Assembly: GCF_001712795.1 (NCBI RefSeq) | Contig: NZ_KV757663.1 | Span: 44,748-108,747 of the forward strand | Direction: 5' to 3' | Source of the DNA: Nostoc sp. KVJ20 | GTDB taxonomy: Bacteria; Cyanobacteriota; Cyanobacteriia; Cyanobacteriales; Nostocaceae | DNA length: 64,000 nucleotides | Shown: piece after piece, positions 42,529 through 51,730 of the stretch | How the letters are laid out: every line of letters begins with the position of its first letter | Position numbering within the stretch: the stretch's first letter is position 1 | Notes under the pieces: model-generated | Seen by the model: only the letters and a program-made list of their open reading frames with translations | What the model was told of the DNA's origin: nothing | Databases searched by the model: none | Position numbers and translations under genes: made by a program

Positions 42529-44241
42529 TTAATAGTGAGTTGCCGACTTGCGATGATGGACAGCTGTAACGCCATCATTATCTAGCAATTTGCCACTCTC
42601 AACAGTCGCATAAACCAGCCAGTGGTCGCCAGATTCCATCCGGTTTTGTACAGAACATTCGAGATATGCTAAAGCATCCGTAAGTATGGGAGAACCACTT
42701 TCAGTTTCTTGAGCGGCTACATCAGCAAATCGGTCTTGTCCTGGGCCAAAAGGTTTGAGGAAGTGCTTCATCAATCCCAAGTGATTCCCTTCTTTAAGGA
42801 TGTTGAGGACAAATTTATTTCCTGTATGCATCAGTGTTTCTACTGCCCGGTCTTTGGCCACAGCGATGGTTAAACCAGGTGGGCTAAAGCTGGCTTGAGA
42901 TACCCAAGAGGCTAACATGGCACTGGAGCGATCGCCCTCTTTTGCTGTGAGAACGCAAAGAGAACCTACAATCCGACCAACGGCCTGTTCTACAGTTGTT
43001 GCAGGTTGACTTGGCGATCGCACTTTTCTAGCTTTCTTCAATGCTTGGGCAAAGTCGGTTCCAGCTTCTTCACACAATTGTAAGGTGGCATCGTCGGGTT
43101 TGAATTTGACGCGGATTGTATCAAAACCAAATCGATAGCCAGCATCTTTTAATTTACCCTCAATTAAATCAACTGCTTCCCCACTCCAGCCAAAGGAACC
43201 AAAAGCACCAGCGAGTTTATTATTAGTAGCGGTAGATAACACAATTCCTAAAGCTGTTTGCACGGGTGTGGGTGCATGACCACCAAGGGTAGGAGAACCA
43301 ATGATGAAACCACCTGCTTTTTCCACAGCCGCCCGGATTTCTTCTGGTTCAGTAAATTCGCAGTTAATGGATTCTACAGCGACGCCAGCTTTTGTAATCC
43401 CACGAGCGATCGCTTGGGCTAAGGTTGCCGTATTCCCATAAGCTGATGCATAAATTAACGCTACTGTCAAGTCAGCAGAAGTTTGTTGTTGACTCCACTC
43501 CCGATAAGCTTTGGTCAGTTCGATTAAGCCATAGCGCACCAAAGGGCCGTGTCCATTGGCATACATTCGCACAGGAAAATCGACCAGTTTATCCAGTGCT
43601 GTTTCAACTTGACGGGCGTGAGGAGCCATGAGGCAATCAAAATAATAGCGCCGATCCTCGTTATATACTTCCCAGCCTTCATCAAATACCTGATCTCCGC
43701 AAACGTGCGCCCCAAATAACTTATCTGTGTACAGAATTTCTGTTTGTGGATCGTAGGTGCTGAGTTGATCTGCATAGCGGGGATTGGGGATGGGAATAAA
43801 TTGTAAATTATGCCCATTACCCAAATCTAGAGTTTCTTCGCCCCGCATCACGAGAATTTGCAAGTCTGGATTTTCCAGCGCCGCACGTAAATTTATCGCC
43901 CCTGGATTAGAACACACAAAGGTGATTTGCGGGGCAATTTCTAACAAAGCTTTTAAAGTTGCAGCGCGGTTAGGATTTACGTGTCCCAAAATTACATAAT
44001 CTAGGTCTTCGAGATGGAAACGTTGCTGCAAGGCTTCTAAATAAATTTGCGTAAACGTTTCCCCTGGAGGATCGATAATTGCGTTTTTATCGCTTTCGAT
44101 TAAATAAGAATTAGCAGTAGTACCCTTAGCAAGAGCATATTCAATTTCAAATCTCAGCCTTGACCAACTGCGCGATCGCAGTATTTTTGTATCTGTAGCT
44201 ATTGGATAAACTTGAACATCACGGGGTTTATTTTTTGACAT
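42529..44241 (-). CDS. flv1: Diflavin flavodiiron protein, Flv1-type (non-canonical metal site)
   Basis: 570 residues: metallo-beta-lactamase-like domain (1-250), flavodoxin domain (about 260-400; ALIYASAYGNTATLAQAIARG) and C-terminal flavin reductase domain (about 415-570; LTAKEGDRSSAMLASWVSQASF). In the first domain the six ligand positions read His87, Asn89, Asn91, Arg155, Lys174 and His231, so the di-iron set is broken, as in Flv1/Flv2. Such subunits work with an Flv3/Flv4-type partner to reduce O2 to water with photosynthetic electrons. The partner is the gene just upstream. Adjacency without an intervening gene suggests the heterocyst Flv1B-Flv3B pair (inference). Confidence 0.9.
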   Translation of the reverse strand: MSKNKPRDVQVYPIATDTKILRSRSWSRLRFEIEYALAKGTTANSYLIESDKNAIIDPPGETFTQIYLEALQQRFHLEDLDYVILGHVNPNRAATLKALLEIAPQITFVCSNPGAINLRAALENPDLQILVMRGEETLDLGNGHNLQFIPIPNPRYADQLSTYDPQTEILYTDKLFGAHVCGDQVFDEGWEVYNEDRRYYFDCLMAPHARQVETALDKLVDFPVRMYANGHGPLVRYGLIELTKAYREWSQQQTSADLTVALIYASAYGNTATLAQAIARGITKAGVAVESINCEFTEPEEIRAAVEKAGGFIIGSPTLGGHAPTPVQTALGIVLSTATNNKLAGAFGSFGWSGEAVDLIEGKLKDAGYRFGFDTIRVKFKPDDATLQLCEEAGTDFAQALKKARKVRSPSQPATTVEQAVGRIVGSLCVLTAKEGDRSSAMLASWVSQASFSPPGLTIAVAKDRAVETLMHTGNKFVLNILKEGNHLGLMKHFLKPFGPGQDRFADVAAQETESGSPILTDALAYLECSVQNRMESGDHWLVYATVESGKLLDNDGVTAVHHRKSATHY

Positions 44242-44247
44242 GGCTGG

Positions 44248-44410
44248 AACAATTTTAGATTTTAGATTTTAGATTTTGGATTGTTAATTAAACATCCAAA
44301 TTTTGGAGATTAAGTAATAAGGTCTATACTGCACAAATGCTTTATTGAGTGTGAGTGTTTTTGGATTTTGGATTATTAATCTAAAATCCAAAATCCAAAA
44401 TCCAAAATTA
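44248..44410. repeat. Inverted AAAATCC heptamer repeats between the flavodiiron genes
   Basis: TTTTAGA/TTTTGGA heptamers at 44255-44282, then GGATTTTGGATT (44362-44373) facing AATCTAAAATCC (44379-44390) and further AAAATCC units. The second group can fold into a hairpin between flv3 and flv1 and may modulate read-through. Confidence 0.75.
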
Positions 44411-46132
44411 ATAGTGATTACCGACTTTACGGTGATGCACAGCAGTCAAAGCTTCTGGTTTAGAAACTCGTCCGGCGTAGACTGTGCTGTATACTGCCCA
44501 GTGGTCGCCACAATCCATTCTACTGATGACTTCACACTCCATGTAGGCGAGGGCATCGTTGAGAATAGGCGCACCATTTTCAGCTGGCTGGGTTCTTACA
44601 CCTTCAAAGCGATCTGCACCAGGGGCGAACCGTTTTAAAAAGTGCTTCATGAGTGGTTGGAAATTGCCTTCTTCTAAAACGTTGAGAACAAAGCGATCGC
44701 CTACTTGCATCAGTGATTCAATTGCCCGATCTTTAGCGACTGCAATGGAAAATCCCAAGGGTTTAAAGCTAGCTTGACTCACCCAAGAGGCTAGCATCGC
44801 ACTGGAAACATCGCCTTTTTTGGCCGTAATAATATATAGTCCGCCGCTGATTCTACCTAGTGCTTTATCTAAGTCAGCACTCAGGGATTTCATGGCTTTG
44901 ATACTGCGATCGCGTGTTACCCATTGAGCTAAGTCTGTACCCGCTTCTTCACAAAGCTTGTAGGTGTTTTCTGTGGGTGTTTGTTTAATCCGAATCGCTG
45001 GAAAAACTGTCGTCAACCCCAAATTGCGGAATTTACTCAGCAAAGGATCTATTGGCTCATCATCGCCACCGCCGGCTTCAAAAATACCGATGGCTTGCTT
45101 TTCTTTAGCTGATCCTAAAACTGTGCTGAGTGCAGATTGAATGTTCGCAGCGCCAGAAGCCGGAGGTAGACCAACGATTAGTCCAGCACAACGGCTAACT
45201 AATTCCCGCAGTTCTTGTAAATCGACTTCAGATCCCAAATCGACAATTTCCACGGCGACACCGGTTTTACCGATACCGTTGGCAATTGCTTGGGCGAGGC
45301 GATCGCTATATCCGTATTCGGAAACGTAAAATATTCCAACTGCTGTTTCTGGCTTGCTTTGGCTTTGGCTCCAAGTGCGGTAACGTCCAATTAGTTCCTC
45401 AACGTTGTGAGATAATAATGGCCCATGTCCTGTAGCAACCATATCGATGGTTTTCAATTCCGCCATCCGCTTCAAGGCAGAGAGAACTGAACGTGCATTT
45501 GGCCCCATCAAGCAATCGTAGTAGTAATGAAAGTCTTCTTCGATAGCTGCCAAGTCTTCATCAAAGGTGCTATCTGAGCAATAGTGCAAACCAAAAGCAT
45601 CGCAGGTGTAGAGAACTTTGGTTTTGTGGTCGAAGCTGAAAATTGTATCTGGCCAATGTAAATTTGGGGCAATCACGAATTCAAATTCATGACCATTACC
45701 CAAATCTAAGCGATCGCCATTTTTCACAATCCGCCGCTTGAATGGCTGATGTACTAAATCTTCTAGAAACTGAATCGCCACCTTAGAACCGACAACGGTA
45801 ATTTCTGGAGCAATTTGCAACAAATCTTTAACTAAACCGCTATGGTCTGGCTCAGTGTGGCTGATAATTAAATAATCAATCTCTGTTGGCTTGATTAATC
45901 CGGTGAGCGTATCAAAATATAGTTGGCGAAACTTTTCGTGGGAGGTATCAACTAAGGCCGTCTGCTCCCCGCGAATCAGAAACGAGTTATAAGTAGTACC
46001 GTTTTGCAGACCAAACTCAATATCGAAGCGATCGCGATCCCAGTCCAAAGAGCGAATAGCCGTCGTCTCTTGAGCAATCTCCACAGTCTGTATGGTGAGC
46101 CGTTTTTCAGTTTTTTCGGTGAGCGCTACCAT
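44408..46132 (-). CDS. flv3: Diflavin flavodiiron protein, Flv3-type (canonical metal site)
   Basis: 574 residues with the same three domains as the neighbour. The metal ligands are complete: His92-x-Glu94-x-Asp96, then 62 residues to His159, 18 to Asp178 and 57 to His236, the classical flavodiiron spacing. The flavodoxin part starts GIFYVSEYGYSDRLAQAIANG; the reductase part contains ITAKKGDVSSAMLASWVSQASF. AAGGAGG precedes the ATG closely. It is the catalytic partner for the Flv1-type protein encoded 166 bp downstream. It is divergent from coaX. Confidence 0.92.
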   Translation of the reverse strand: MVALTEKTEKRLTIQTVEIAQETTAIRSLDWDRDRFDIEFGLQNGTTYNSFLIRGEQTALVDTSHEKFRQLYFDTLTGLIKPTEIDYLIISHTEPDHSGLVKDLLQIAPEITVVGSKVAIQFLEDLVHQPFKRRIVKNGDRLDLGNGHEFEFVIAPNLHWPDTIFSFDHKTKVLYTCDAFGLHYCSDSTFDEDLAAIEEDFHYYYDCLMGPNARSVLSALKRMAELKTIDMVATGHGPLLSHNVEELIGRYRTWSQSQSKPETAVGIFYVSEYGYSDRLAQAIANGIGKTGVAVEIVDLGSEVDLQELRELVSRCAGLIVGLPPASGAANIQSALSTVLGSAKEKQAIGIFEAGGGDDEPIDPLLSKFRNLGLTTVFPAIRIKQTPTENTYKLCEEAGTDLAQWVTRDRSIKAMKSLSADLDKALGRISGGLYIITAKKGDVSSAMLASWVSQASFKPLGFSIAVAKDRAIESLMQVGDRFVLNVLEEGNFQPLMKHFLKRFAPGADRFEGVRTQPAENGAPILNDALAYMECEVISRMDCGDHWAVYSTVYAGRVSKPEALTAVHHRKVGNHY

Positions 46133-46241
46133 AACTCCCTCCTTGACACAATGAGTATTTCTTCCTCTTCTTTTATTGTGACACGGCTTGAATGTTAATT
46201 TTTATTAAAAAATTTATGGTTGACTTAAAAAAGTTAAAAGT

Positions 46242-47075
46242 GTGAAACCGCAGAAGCACGGAGAACACAGAGAGGAAATTTGCCTAGCCTTGGAAATTGG
46301 TAATTCCCGACTGCATTGGGCATTGTTTATTGGCGAAACACTTTATTCCGCCTGGGATACTGACTATCTTCCTGAGTCTGTTATACAACAACTGGCTGAA
46401 TGTCAAACTCTAGATTATTTTCTAGAGAAAATTTTTCTACCTAGTCAGCAAGGTGATTTTCTCACAAACACATCTCCCCCCTACCCTCTTCTCCTCGCAT
46501 CCGTAGTTCCTAGCCAAACTGCTATTTGGCAAACTTACCCAAATACTCACGTTATTACTTTAAACCAAGTACCGCTCAAAGGTATCTATCCCACATTAGG
46601 AATTGACCGCGCTTTAGCTTTATGGGGTGCGGGAAAAACTTGGGGTTTTCCAATGTTGGTGATTGATGCAGGAACAGCGCTGACTTTTACGGCTGCGGAT
46701 GATAAGGAGTGTCTAGTTGGAGGTGCAATTTTGCCGGGATTGGGTTTGCAGTTTGCGACTCTCGGTCAACAAACAGGACAATTACCATTAGTAGAAAATC
46801 AAAGTTTTCCGTATCTTCCACCGCGTTTTGCTCTTAATACTATAGAGGCTATTCAAAGTGGAGTTATTTATACAATATTAGCTGGAATTAAAGATTTTAT
46901 TGAAGCATGGTGGCAATTGTTTCCTAATGGGAAAATTGCAATTAAAGGTGGCGATCGCACTTTATTACTAAACTATCTACGAGTCTTATATCCTGAGATT
47001 GCAGATAGTTTGATTGTGGAATCAAATTTAATTTTTTGGGGAATGCGAGAAATAGTAATGAAGAATAAGGAATAG
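46242..47075 (+). CDS. coaX: Type III pantothenate kinase
   Basis: First step of coenzyme A synthesis: ATP-dependent phosphorylation of pantothenate. An ASKHA-fold protein with the phosphate-binding ALEIGNSRLHWALF, the PYPLLLASVVPSQ region, GIDRALALWGA and VIDAGTALTFTA. The frame from GTG 46242 gives 277 residues, but its first 12-15 codons (KPQKHGEHREE) are encoded by a dispersed ACCGCAGA...CACAGAGAG repeat. TTG 46290, preceded by GAGGAAA, would start right at the conserved domain and may be the true start. Confidence 0.9.
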   Translation: MKPQKHGEHREEICLALEIGNSRLHWALFIGETLYSAWDTDYLPESVIQQLAECQTLDYFLEKIFLPSQQGDFLTNTSPPYPLLLASVVPSQTAIWQTYPNTHVITLNQVPLKGIYPTLGIDRALALWGAGKTWGFPMLVIDAGTALTFTAADDKECLVGGAILPGLGLQFATLGQQTGQLPLVENQSFPYLPPRFALNTIEAIQSGVIYTILAGIKDFIEAWWQLFPNGKIAIKGGDRTLLLNYLRVLYPEIADSLIVESNLIFWGMREIVMKNKE

Positions 47076-47136
47076 GAATCCGAGTTTTCACGGGCAAGAA
47101 ACAATTCAAATGTATTGGCAACAAACTCTGAATGAG

Positions 47137-47979
47137 CTAGTTTAATTCGTTTAAATTATCGCTTTTTAAAATACCTTCAATAAACTCGCGAATCTCAATC
47201 GCCACAACCCCAGCCGAAGATTCTGGTAAGTCATTTCCGGCATGGGCAATCATTTTCAACTCGACTTTTGGCATCAGTTGAGCATAAACCCGGCTCTTGG
47301 CTAAAGCATCTGGTGTATCTTGACCACCTTGTAAAATAAAAACTGGGGCATCTATCATGTAAAGCTGCTTTTGCAGGAATTCCGCCTCAATTTCTACTTG
47401 TCGTCGTTTAAAAAGTAACTGACAAGCTATGGGGTAACGCAGCAATTCCTGACGTAATTGCAAATCCTGGGCAATTTTGTCATGCCAACCCAGGATTTTA
47501 GTTAAGGGAATTAGCGATCGCAATAATTTAACTAGTAGTGGTGGATAATTCAATAATCGCCGCATCTTCCGGCAATACTGTTCTTGTCCTGCTATCTCTA
47601 CACCCTCTGGTGCTAGCAATACTACACCATCAACTTTTTCTGGATACTTTAAAGCATAGCTAGCAGCAATCCACCCCCCAAGAGAATGCCCCACTAAATA
47701 CACTTTTTCTAGCTTTACAGCTTGCAAAAACTCAGCTAGACATTCAACTTGTAAATCTATCGAATGGTGGATATTCGGATTTTCTGATTCACCAAACCCT
47801 AACAAATCAGGTGCAAAACAATGAAAATCTTGTGCAAGGGACTCCATCACAGATAACCATTGACTGCTCTCATTCCAAGCACCATGTAAAAAAATTATAG
47901 GAGTTTTTTCACCGACTTCACGCCAGAATAATAGCCCTTGAGAGAGCTTTCTCCGCGAGTTACGGAATAGTGTATCCAT
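47137..47979 (-). CDS. Alpha/beta hydrolase
   Basis: 280 residues. An alpha/beta hydrolase fold protein with oxyanion-hole HGAWN (32-36), DLLGFGES, nucleophile Ser99 in GHSLGGW, acid in LQGGQDTPDA and His in IAHAGNDLPESSA. A cap domain (about 135-200) is rich in Arg/Leu (RKMRRLLNYPPLLVKLLRSLIPL). The substrate cannot be read from the sequence; lipase, esterase and haloperoxidase-like relatives share this pattern. It is convergent with coaX. Confidence 0.88.
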   Translation of the reverse strand: MDTLFRNSRRKLSQGLLFWREVGEKTPIIFLHGAWNESSQWLSVMESLAQDFHCFAPDLLGFGESENPNIHHSIDLQVECLAEFLQAVKLEKVYLVGHSLGGWIAASYALKYPEKVDGVVLLAPEGVEIAGQEQYCRKMRRLLNYPPLLVKLLRSLIPLTKILGWHDKIAQDLQLRQELLRYPIACQLLFKRRQVEIEAEFLQKQLYMIDAPVFILQGGQDTPDALAKSRVYAQLMPKVELKMIAHAGNDLPESSAGVVAIEIREFIEGILKSDNLNELN

Positions 47980-47997
47980 TTTAATTTAGTAGTTAAC

Positions 47998-48065
47998 TTT
48001 TAGCATCATAATAAATAGTCATTTGTCATTGGTCATTTGTCATTGGTCATTGGTTATTAACAATT
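47998..48065. repeat. GTCATTT/GTCATTG heptamer repeat
   Basis: Run of GTCATTTGTCATTGGTCATT heptamer units upstream of the hydrolase gene. The same heptamer family is at 52887-53060. Confidence 0.8.
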
Positions 48066-48226
48066 AGTTTTGGACAATTACAAATAGAGAAGTGTCAACC
48101 GTTCGCGTGGACTCTCTTTGGGGAAACCTCTAGTAGAGAAGATTTCCTTAGATCATACTTTGGCAGCAAATGACATAGATGCGCCAGCAGTTTATCACAG
48201 GGTAGGACTAATGACTAAATATATTG

Positions 48227-48721
48227 TTATGCCAGTGTTGTCAAGCCATTCAAGTAGTCTTGCAACTGCCGAGTATGGTCGTGAGACATCTGTCCTGAAG
48301 GGAGGAAATTGGGAGAGAAAGCTTGGATTTCCATGACTTCTAAAGTATCCTGAATTTCCATTGTCCCATGTACCTCGGCTTCAACCACAATACAAATTGA
48401 ATGGATTCTGGGATCGCGGTCTGGTGCAGAGTAAACTCCTACCAAACGGTTAATTTTCACCAATTCTAGTCCGGTTTCCTCGATCAATTCCCGGCGGACT
48501 GTGTTGGGAATATCTTCTCCCCAATCCACCATTCCTCCAGGCAATGCCCAAAGACCATCATCACGCCGCCGGATCAGTACTATCCGACCATCGGGTAAAA
48601 TTGGGATGATACTAGTGCCAGTAATGGGATGACGAAATATTATACCCAATACTGTTTGTCCAATACGCCATAAGCTACGTGTGGACTGGACAGCTGCCGG
48701 AAAAAAAGCAATAACGTTCAA
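48227..48721 (-). CDS. NUDIX hydrolase
   Basis: 164 residues. The complete Nudix box is present: G-x5-E-x7-R-E-L-x-E-E-x-G-L, seen as GMVDWGEDIPNTVRRE followed by LIEETGL. It hydrolyses nucleoside diphosphates linked to another moiety; the N-terminal GTSIIPILPDGRIVLIRRRDDGLWALPG resembles ADP-ribose/NADH-pyrophosphatase and MutT-like members, but the exact substrate is unknown. A cytoplasmic protein, alone on its strand. Confidence 0.92.
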   Translation of the reverse strand: MNVIAFFPAAVQSTRSLWRIGQTVLGIIFRHPITGTSIIPILPDGRIVLIRRRDDGLWALPGGMVDWGEDIPNTVRRELIEETGLELVKINRLVGVYSAPDRDPRIHSICIVVEAEVHGTMEIQDTLEVMEIQAFSPNFLPSGQMSHDHTRQLQDYLNGLTTLA

Positions 48722-49168
48722 TCTTCAAAATTTATGTATTGTATTCTATAGTTCTCTACCACTTACATAAACTCAACTAATAAAATTTTGGTTGAGTTTT
48801 GTTTTATACAAAATGTTTGTGATTCGAGATTTTATTCTCACGATTTACGTAGAATATTACTAATTCTAACATCAAGTTTCAATAGAAGCACTGTATTTAT
48901 GTATACATAACATTTATTGAATCAGTAAAATTGTCAGTTTATAGCTAGTATTAGCCCTCTCAAAACTAGCTATCATTAATATTTTTTCAAGACACTTTCA
49001 AAAAATTAATCTGAATAAGTATGTCTAAATTCTGAATTCTGAAGAGGCAATTAAGTGGTATTGGAGATTGCCACCAAATTCTTGCTAATTAAGTTTAATA
49101 TACGAAAATCCTTTACAAAAACCGCGATCGCCTTTGGTGTGCTAAAAGCGATCGCATAAACAACCTCT
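48722..49168. other. Intergenic region upstream of PEP-CTERM gene
   Basis: 447 bp, AT-rich, divergent promoters. Two GCGATCGC octamers flank GTGTGCT near 49122-49156, just before the start codon region. No gene or RNA recognised. Confidence 0.5.
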
Positions 49169-49774
49169 ATGAAAAATCTAGCTCTACTATCTGCCATAGC
49201 CCTCACCACCACATCTGGATTGGTTTTCGGTACAATGCAAGCCGCCTCTGCTTTAGCTTGGAATTGGAATTATTCTGGTACTGGTATAGAGGCGATTGGT
49301 ATTTTTACAACTGATAACACCCCTGACGATTTAGGTTTTTATCAGATTTTGGGAATTACTGGTACACGAAATGGTGAAACAATTACTGGTCTGCAACCTG
49401 TAGGCACTCCAATACCAGGAAATGAACCTTTTAATGTTGACAATTTAATTAGTCTTAATACTCAGCAGTTAACAGGTGATGGTTTTGGTTATTCTACATC
49501 GGGGGGAAACTATTCTAGTCCATTTTTCGCTAGTTTCTTGCCAACACCAAGTTATTTAGAAGTTTTTTCTGTTCCACCACTGACACCAGGTTTTGAAAAT
49601 TTGGGGACGGAAGATAGTGAGTTACCCATCAGTTTTTCTGCAAGCATAATCACCGTACCTGAACCCACCTCTATCCTTAGCTTATTTGCCCTCGCTACTG
49701 TTGTTGTCCCTTCAGCACTCAAACGTAATAAGCCATCTAAATTAACTGATAAGAAGCTTAAAAAAGTTTCCTAA
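49169..49774 (+). CDS. PEP-CTERM sorting domain protein
   Basis: 201 residues. An N-terminal signal peptide (MKNLALLSAIALTTTSGLVF up to ASALA, about residue 29) leads into a low-complexity Gly/Thr/Ser/Asn-rich exported domain. It ends in a PEP-CTERM signal: VPEPTSILSLFALATVVVPS followed by ALKRNK. The signal is recognised by an exosortase and such proteins often go with exopolysaccharide production. The middle domain has no recognisable catalytic motif. Confidence 0.9.
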   Translation: MKNLALLSAIALTTTSGLVFGTMQAASALAWNWNYSGTGIEAIGIFTTDNTPDDLGFYQILGITGTRNGETITGLQPVGTPIPGNEPFNVDNLISLNTQQLTGDGFGYSTSGGNYSSPFFASFLPTPSYLEVFSVPPLTPGFENLGTEDSELPISFSASIITVPEPTSILSLFALATVVVPSALKRNKPSKLTDKKLKKVS

Positions 49775-50007
49775 AACCATCAATTCTTTGATTTATTTGA
49801 ATCTCAGAAAAGGTACTTTTCATCTAGCCAGTAGGGATAATTCAGAATTATTATTGACATAACAAGGTTGAATGCGGTAGACTAGTACACTGTTTAAAGC
49901 GTATTTATTGCTGCACTAGGCTACAAGTATATCAATAACATTGGTAACTGATATTGCCTACGTGATGCCTAGTTGCTACTTTTTTGTTGTTTATTAATGA
50001 GGTGAAC

Positions 50008-50175
50008 ATGGCCAAGCGCCGTAACCCGAAAAAAGAAAAGGCGCTACGTAACCAGGCGTATGCCAGAAAGTTTCGTAAACGAACTACGACAGGAAGAATG
50101 CAGAGAAGGTTCCAACAAAGACCACCCAAGAGTGAAGAAGAAGAAGGCGCAGCAACAGCAGCTGACACTGATTAA
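50008..50175 (+). CDS. Small, highly basic conserved protein
   Basis: 55 residues from ATG 50008-50010, chosen because GAGGTGA lies just upstream; an in-frame ATG at 49984 lacks such a site. The first 40 residues are very basic (MAKRRNPKKEKALRNQAYAR, then KFRKRTTTGRMQRRFQQRP), the end is acidic (SEEEEGAA). This charge pattern resembles small RNA- or ribosome-associated proteins, but no family name can be given. An intrinsic terminator follows. Confidence 0.78.
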   Translation: MAKRRNPKKEKALRNQAYARKFRKRTTTGRMQRRFQQRPPKSEEEEGAATAADTD

Positions 50176-50219
50176 GCTCTCTGCTTAAAGCCTTTTTATT
50201 TAGATTATTTATATTTTAG

Positions 50220-50246
50220 GGCGTACAAATGTACGCCTTTATTTAT
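50220..50246 (+). terminator. Intrinsic terminator of the small basic protein gene
   Basis: GGCGTAC (50220-50226), loop AAAT, GTACGCC (50231-50237), then TTTATTTATTATT. Lies 45 bp after the stop codon at 50175. Confidence 0.85.
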
Positions 50247-50320
50247 TATTGGGCATTGGGCATTGGTTATTTCTCCTTTGCTCCCCTGCCCCTTTGCTTC
50301 TTCCTCTGCTCCCCATTCCC
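50247..50320. repeat. GGGCATT heptamer and C-rich repeat
   Basis: Two or three GGGCATT units and a CCCCTGCCCCTTTGC-type C-rich stretch fill the short gap before the argH stop. Confidence 0.6.
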
Positions 50321-51706
50321 CTATCGATCGATTTGAGCGCGGGCAGCTATGAGTGCTTTGCCAACCTGCACAAAGCCAGTACCACCGTGACTATTTCGGG
50401 CTGCAACAACTTGACGAGGGGATATTGCCTCATAAATATCTGCTGCAAATGCCGGATGTAGTTGTTGCCACTCTTCCAATTTCAAATCTTTCAGGAGTTT
50501 ACCTGCGGCAATACTAGTCTTTACTACCTTACCCACAAGGTTGTAGGCTTCCCGGAAAGGAACGCCCCGTGCTGCAAGATAATCTGCTACATCGGTAGCG
50601 TTAGAAAAATCTTCCGCCACAGCTTCGGCTAACCGCTGGGTACGAAATTCCAAGCCTTCCCTGAGTAAAATCGTCATCGCTTCTAGGGAGGCTTTGACTG
50701 TGTTAACGCTATCAAATAGACCTTCTTTATCTTCTTGTAAGTCTTTGTTATATGCCAGGGGTAGCCCCTTCATAATCACTAGCATTGCCTGGAGATGACC
50801 AAATACACGTCCTGTTTTCCCCCGCACGAGTTCTGGTACATCGGGGTTTTTCTTTTGGGGCATGATACTGGAACCAGTAGCACAGCTATCTTTGAGGGTG
50901 ACAAAGCGAAATTCTTCAGATGACCAAATAATAACTTCTTCTGCAAGGCGGCTGAGGTGAACCATAATCAAGCTAGCAGCACACAAGAATTCGATCGCAA
51001 AATCGCGATCGCTCACTCCATCGAGGCTGTTGGCATAAATATCGTCAAAATTCAATAGTTTGGCTGTGTAGTGGCGATCGATGGGGAAAGTCGTTCCCGC
51101 TAAAGCACCGCACCCCAAAGGTGAGATATTCACACGGCGAGAAACATCTCCTAAGCGTTCCCAGTCACGTTGCGCCATTTGAAAGTATGCCAAGAGGTGG
51201 TGAGCTAAACTCACGGGTTGGGCGCGTTGTAGGTGGGTGTAGCCAGGAATCAAGGTTTCAACGTGCTTTTCAGCTATATCCAGTAAAACACCTTGGAATT
51301 CTCGCAATTCGCTTTTGATTTGCTGAATTTGGTCGCGCAGGTAAAGTCTAGTATCAGTACCAACTTGGTCATTGCGCGATCGCGCCGTATGCACTTTTTT
51401 ACCCACATCGCCGACAATTTCTGTCAATCGGTGTTCAACCGCAAAATGTACATCTTCAGCATCGACACCGGGCTGAAATTTACCCTGGCGGTATTCTTGG
51501 CGAATTTGTTCTAAACCGGCAACCAGTTGCTCTCCTTCTTCTGGGGAGATAATGCCCGTATGAGCGAGCATTTTGGCATGAGCTTGAGAACCAGTCAGGT
51601 CATATTCTATTAATTCAATATCAAAACCTATACTGGCATTAAAACGAGCGATCGCTGGATGTAACGCTGATTCAAACCGCTGGCTCCAAGTTTGTTTTTC
51701 GGTCAT
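50321..51706 (-). CDS. argH: Argininosuccinate lyase
   Basis: Last step of arginine synthesis: cleavage of argininosuccinate to arginine and fumarate. 461 residues, normal length. Seen: TARSRNDQVGTDTRLYLRD, GYTHLQRAQPVSLAHHLLAY with the catalytic His, and the fumarase/lyase signature GSSIMPQKKNPD near residue 276 with the catalytic Ser. A homotetrameric cytoplasmic enzyme. The small membrane protein gene is just upstream. Confidence 0.98.
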   Translation of the reverse strand: MTEKQTWSQRFESALHPAIARFNASIGFDIELIEYDLTGSQAHAKMLAHTGIISPEEGEQLVAGLEQIRQEYRQGKFQPGVDAEDVHFAVEHRLTEIVGDVGKKVHTARSRNDQVGTDTRLYLRDQIQQIKSELREFQGVLLDIAEKHVETLIPGYTHLQRAQPVSLAHHLLAYFQMAQRDWERLGDVSRRVNISPLGCGALAGTTFPIDRHYTAKLLNFDDIYANSLDGVSDRDFAIEFLCAASLIMVHLSRLAEEVIIWSSEEFRFVTLKDSCATGSSIMPQKKNPDVPELVRGKTGRVFGHLQAMLVIMKGLPLAYNKDLQEDKEGLFDSVNTVKASLEAMTILLREGLEFRTQRLAEAVAEDFSNATDVADYLAARGVPFREAYNLVGKVVKTSIAAGKLLKDLKLEEWQQLHPAFAADIYEAISPRQVVAARNSHGGTGFVQVGKALIAARAQIDR

Positions 51707-51730
51707 AAATTATGAAGGAAGGGGCATCAA

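Noticed and set aside
48118..48336. 72-codon plus-strand frame overlapping the NUDIX gene end
   Set aside because: Half of it is antisense to the NUDIX coding region and the rest is leader DNA.
49932..50168. Minus-strand frame opposite the small basic protein
   Set aside because: Mirror of a gene with good ribosome binding site and terminator on the plus strand.
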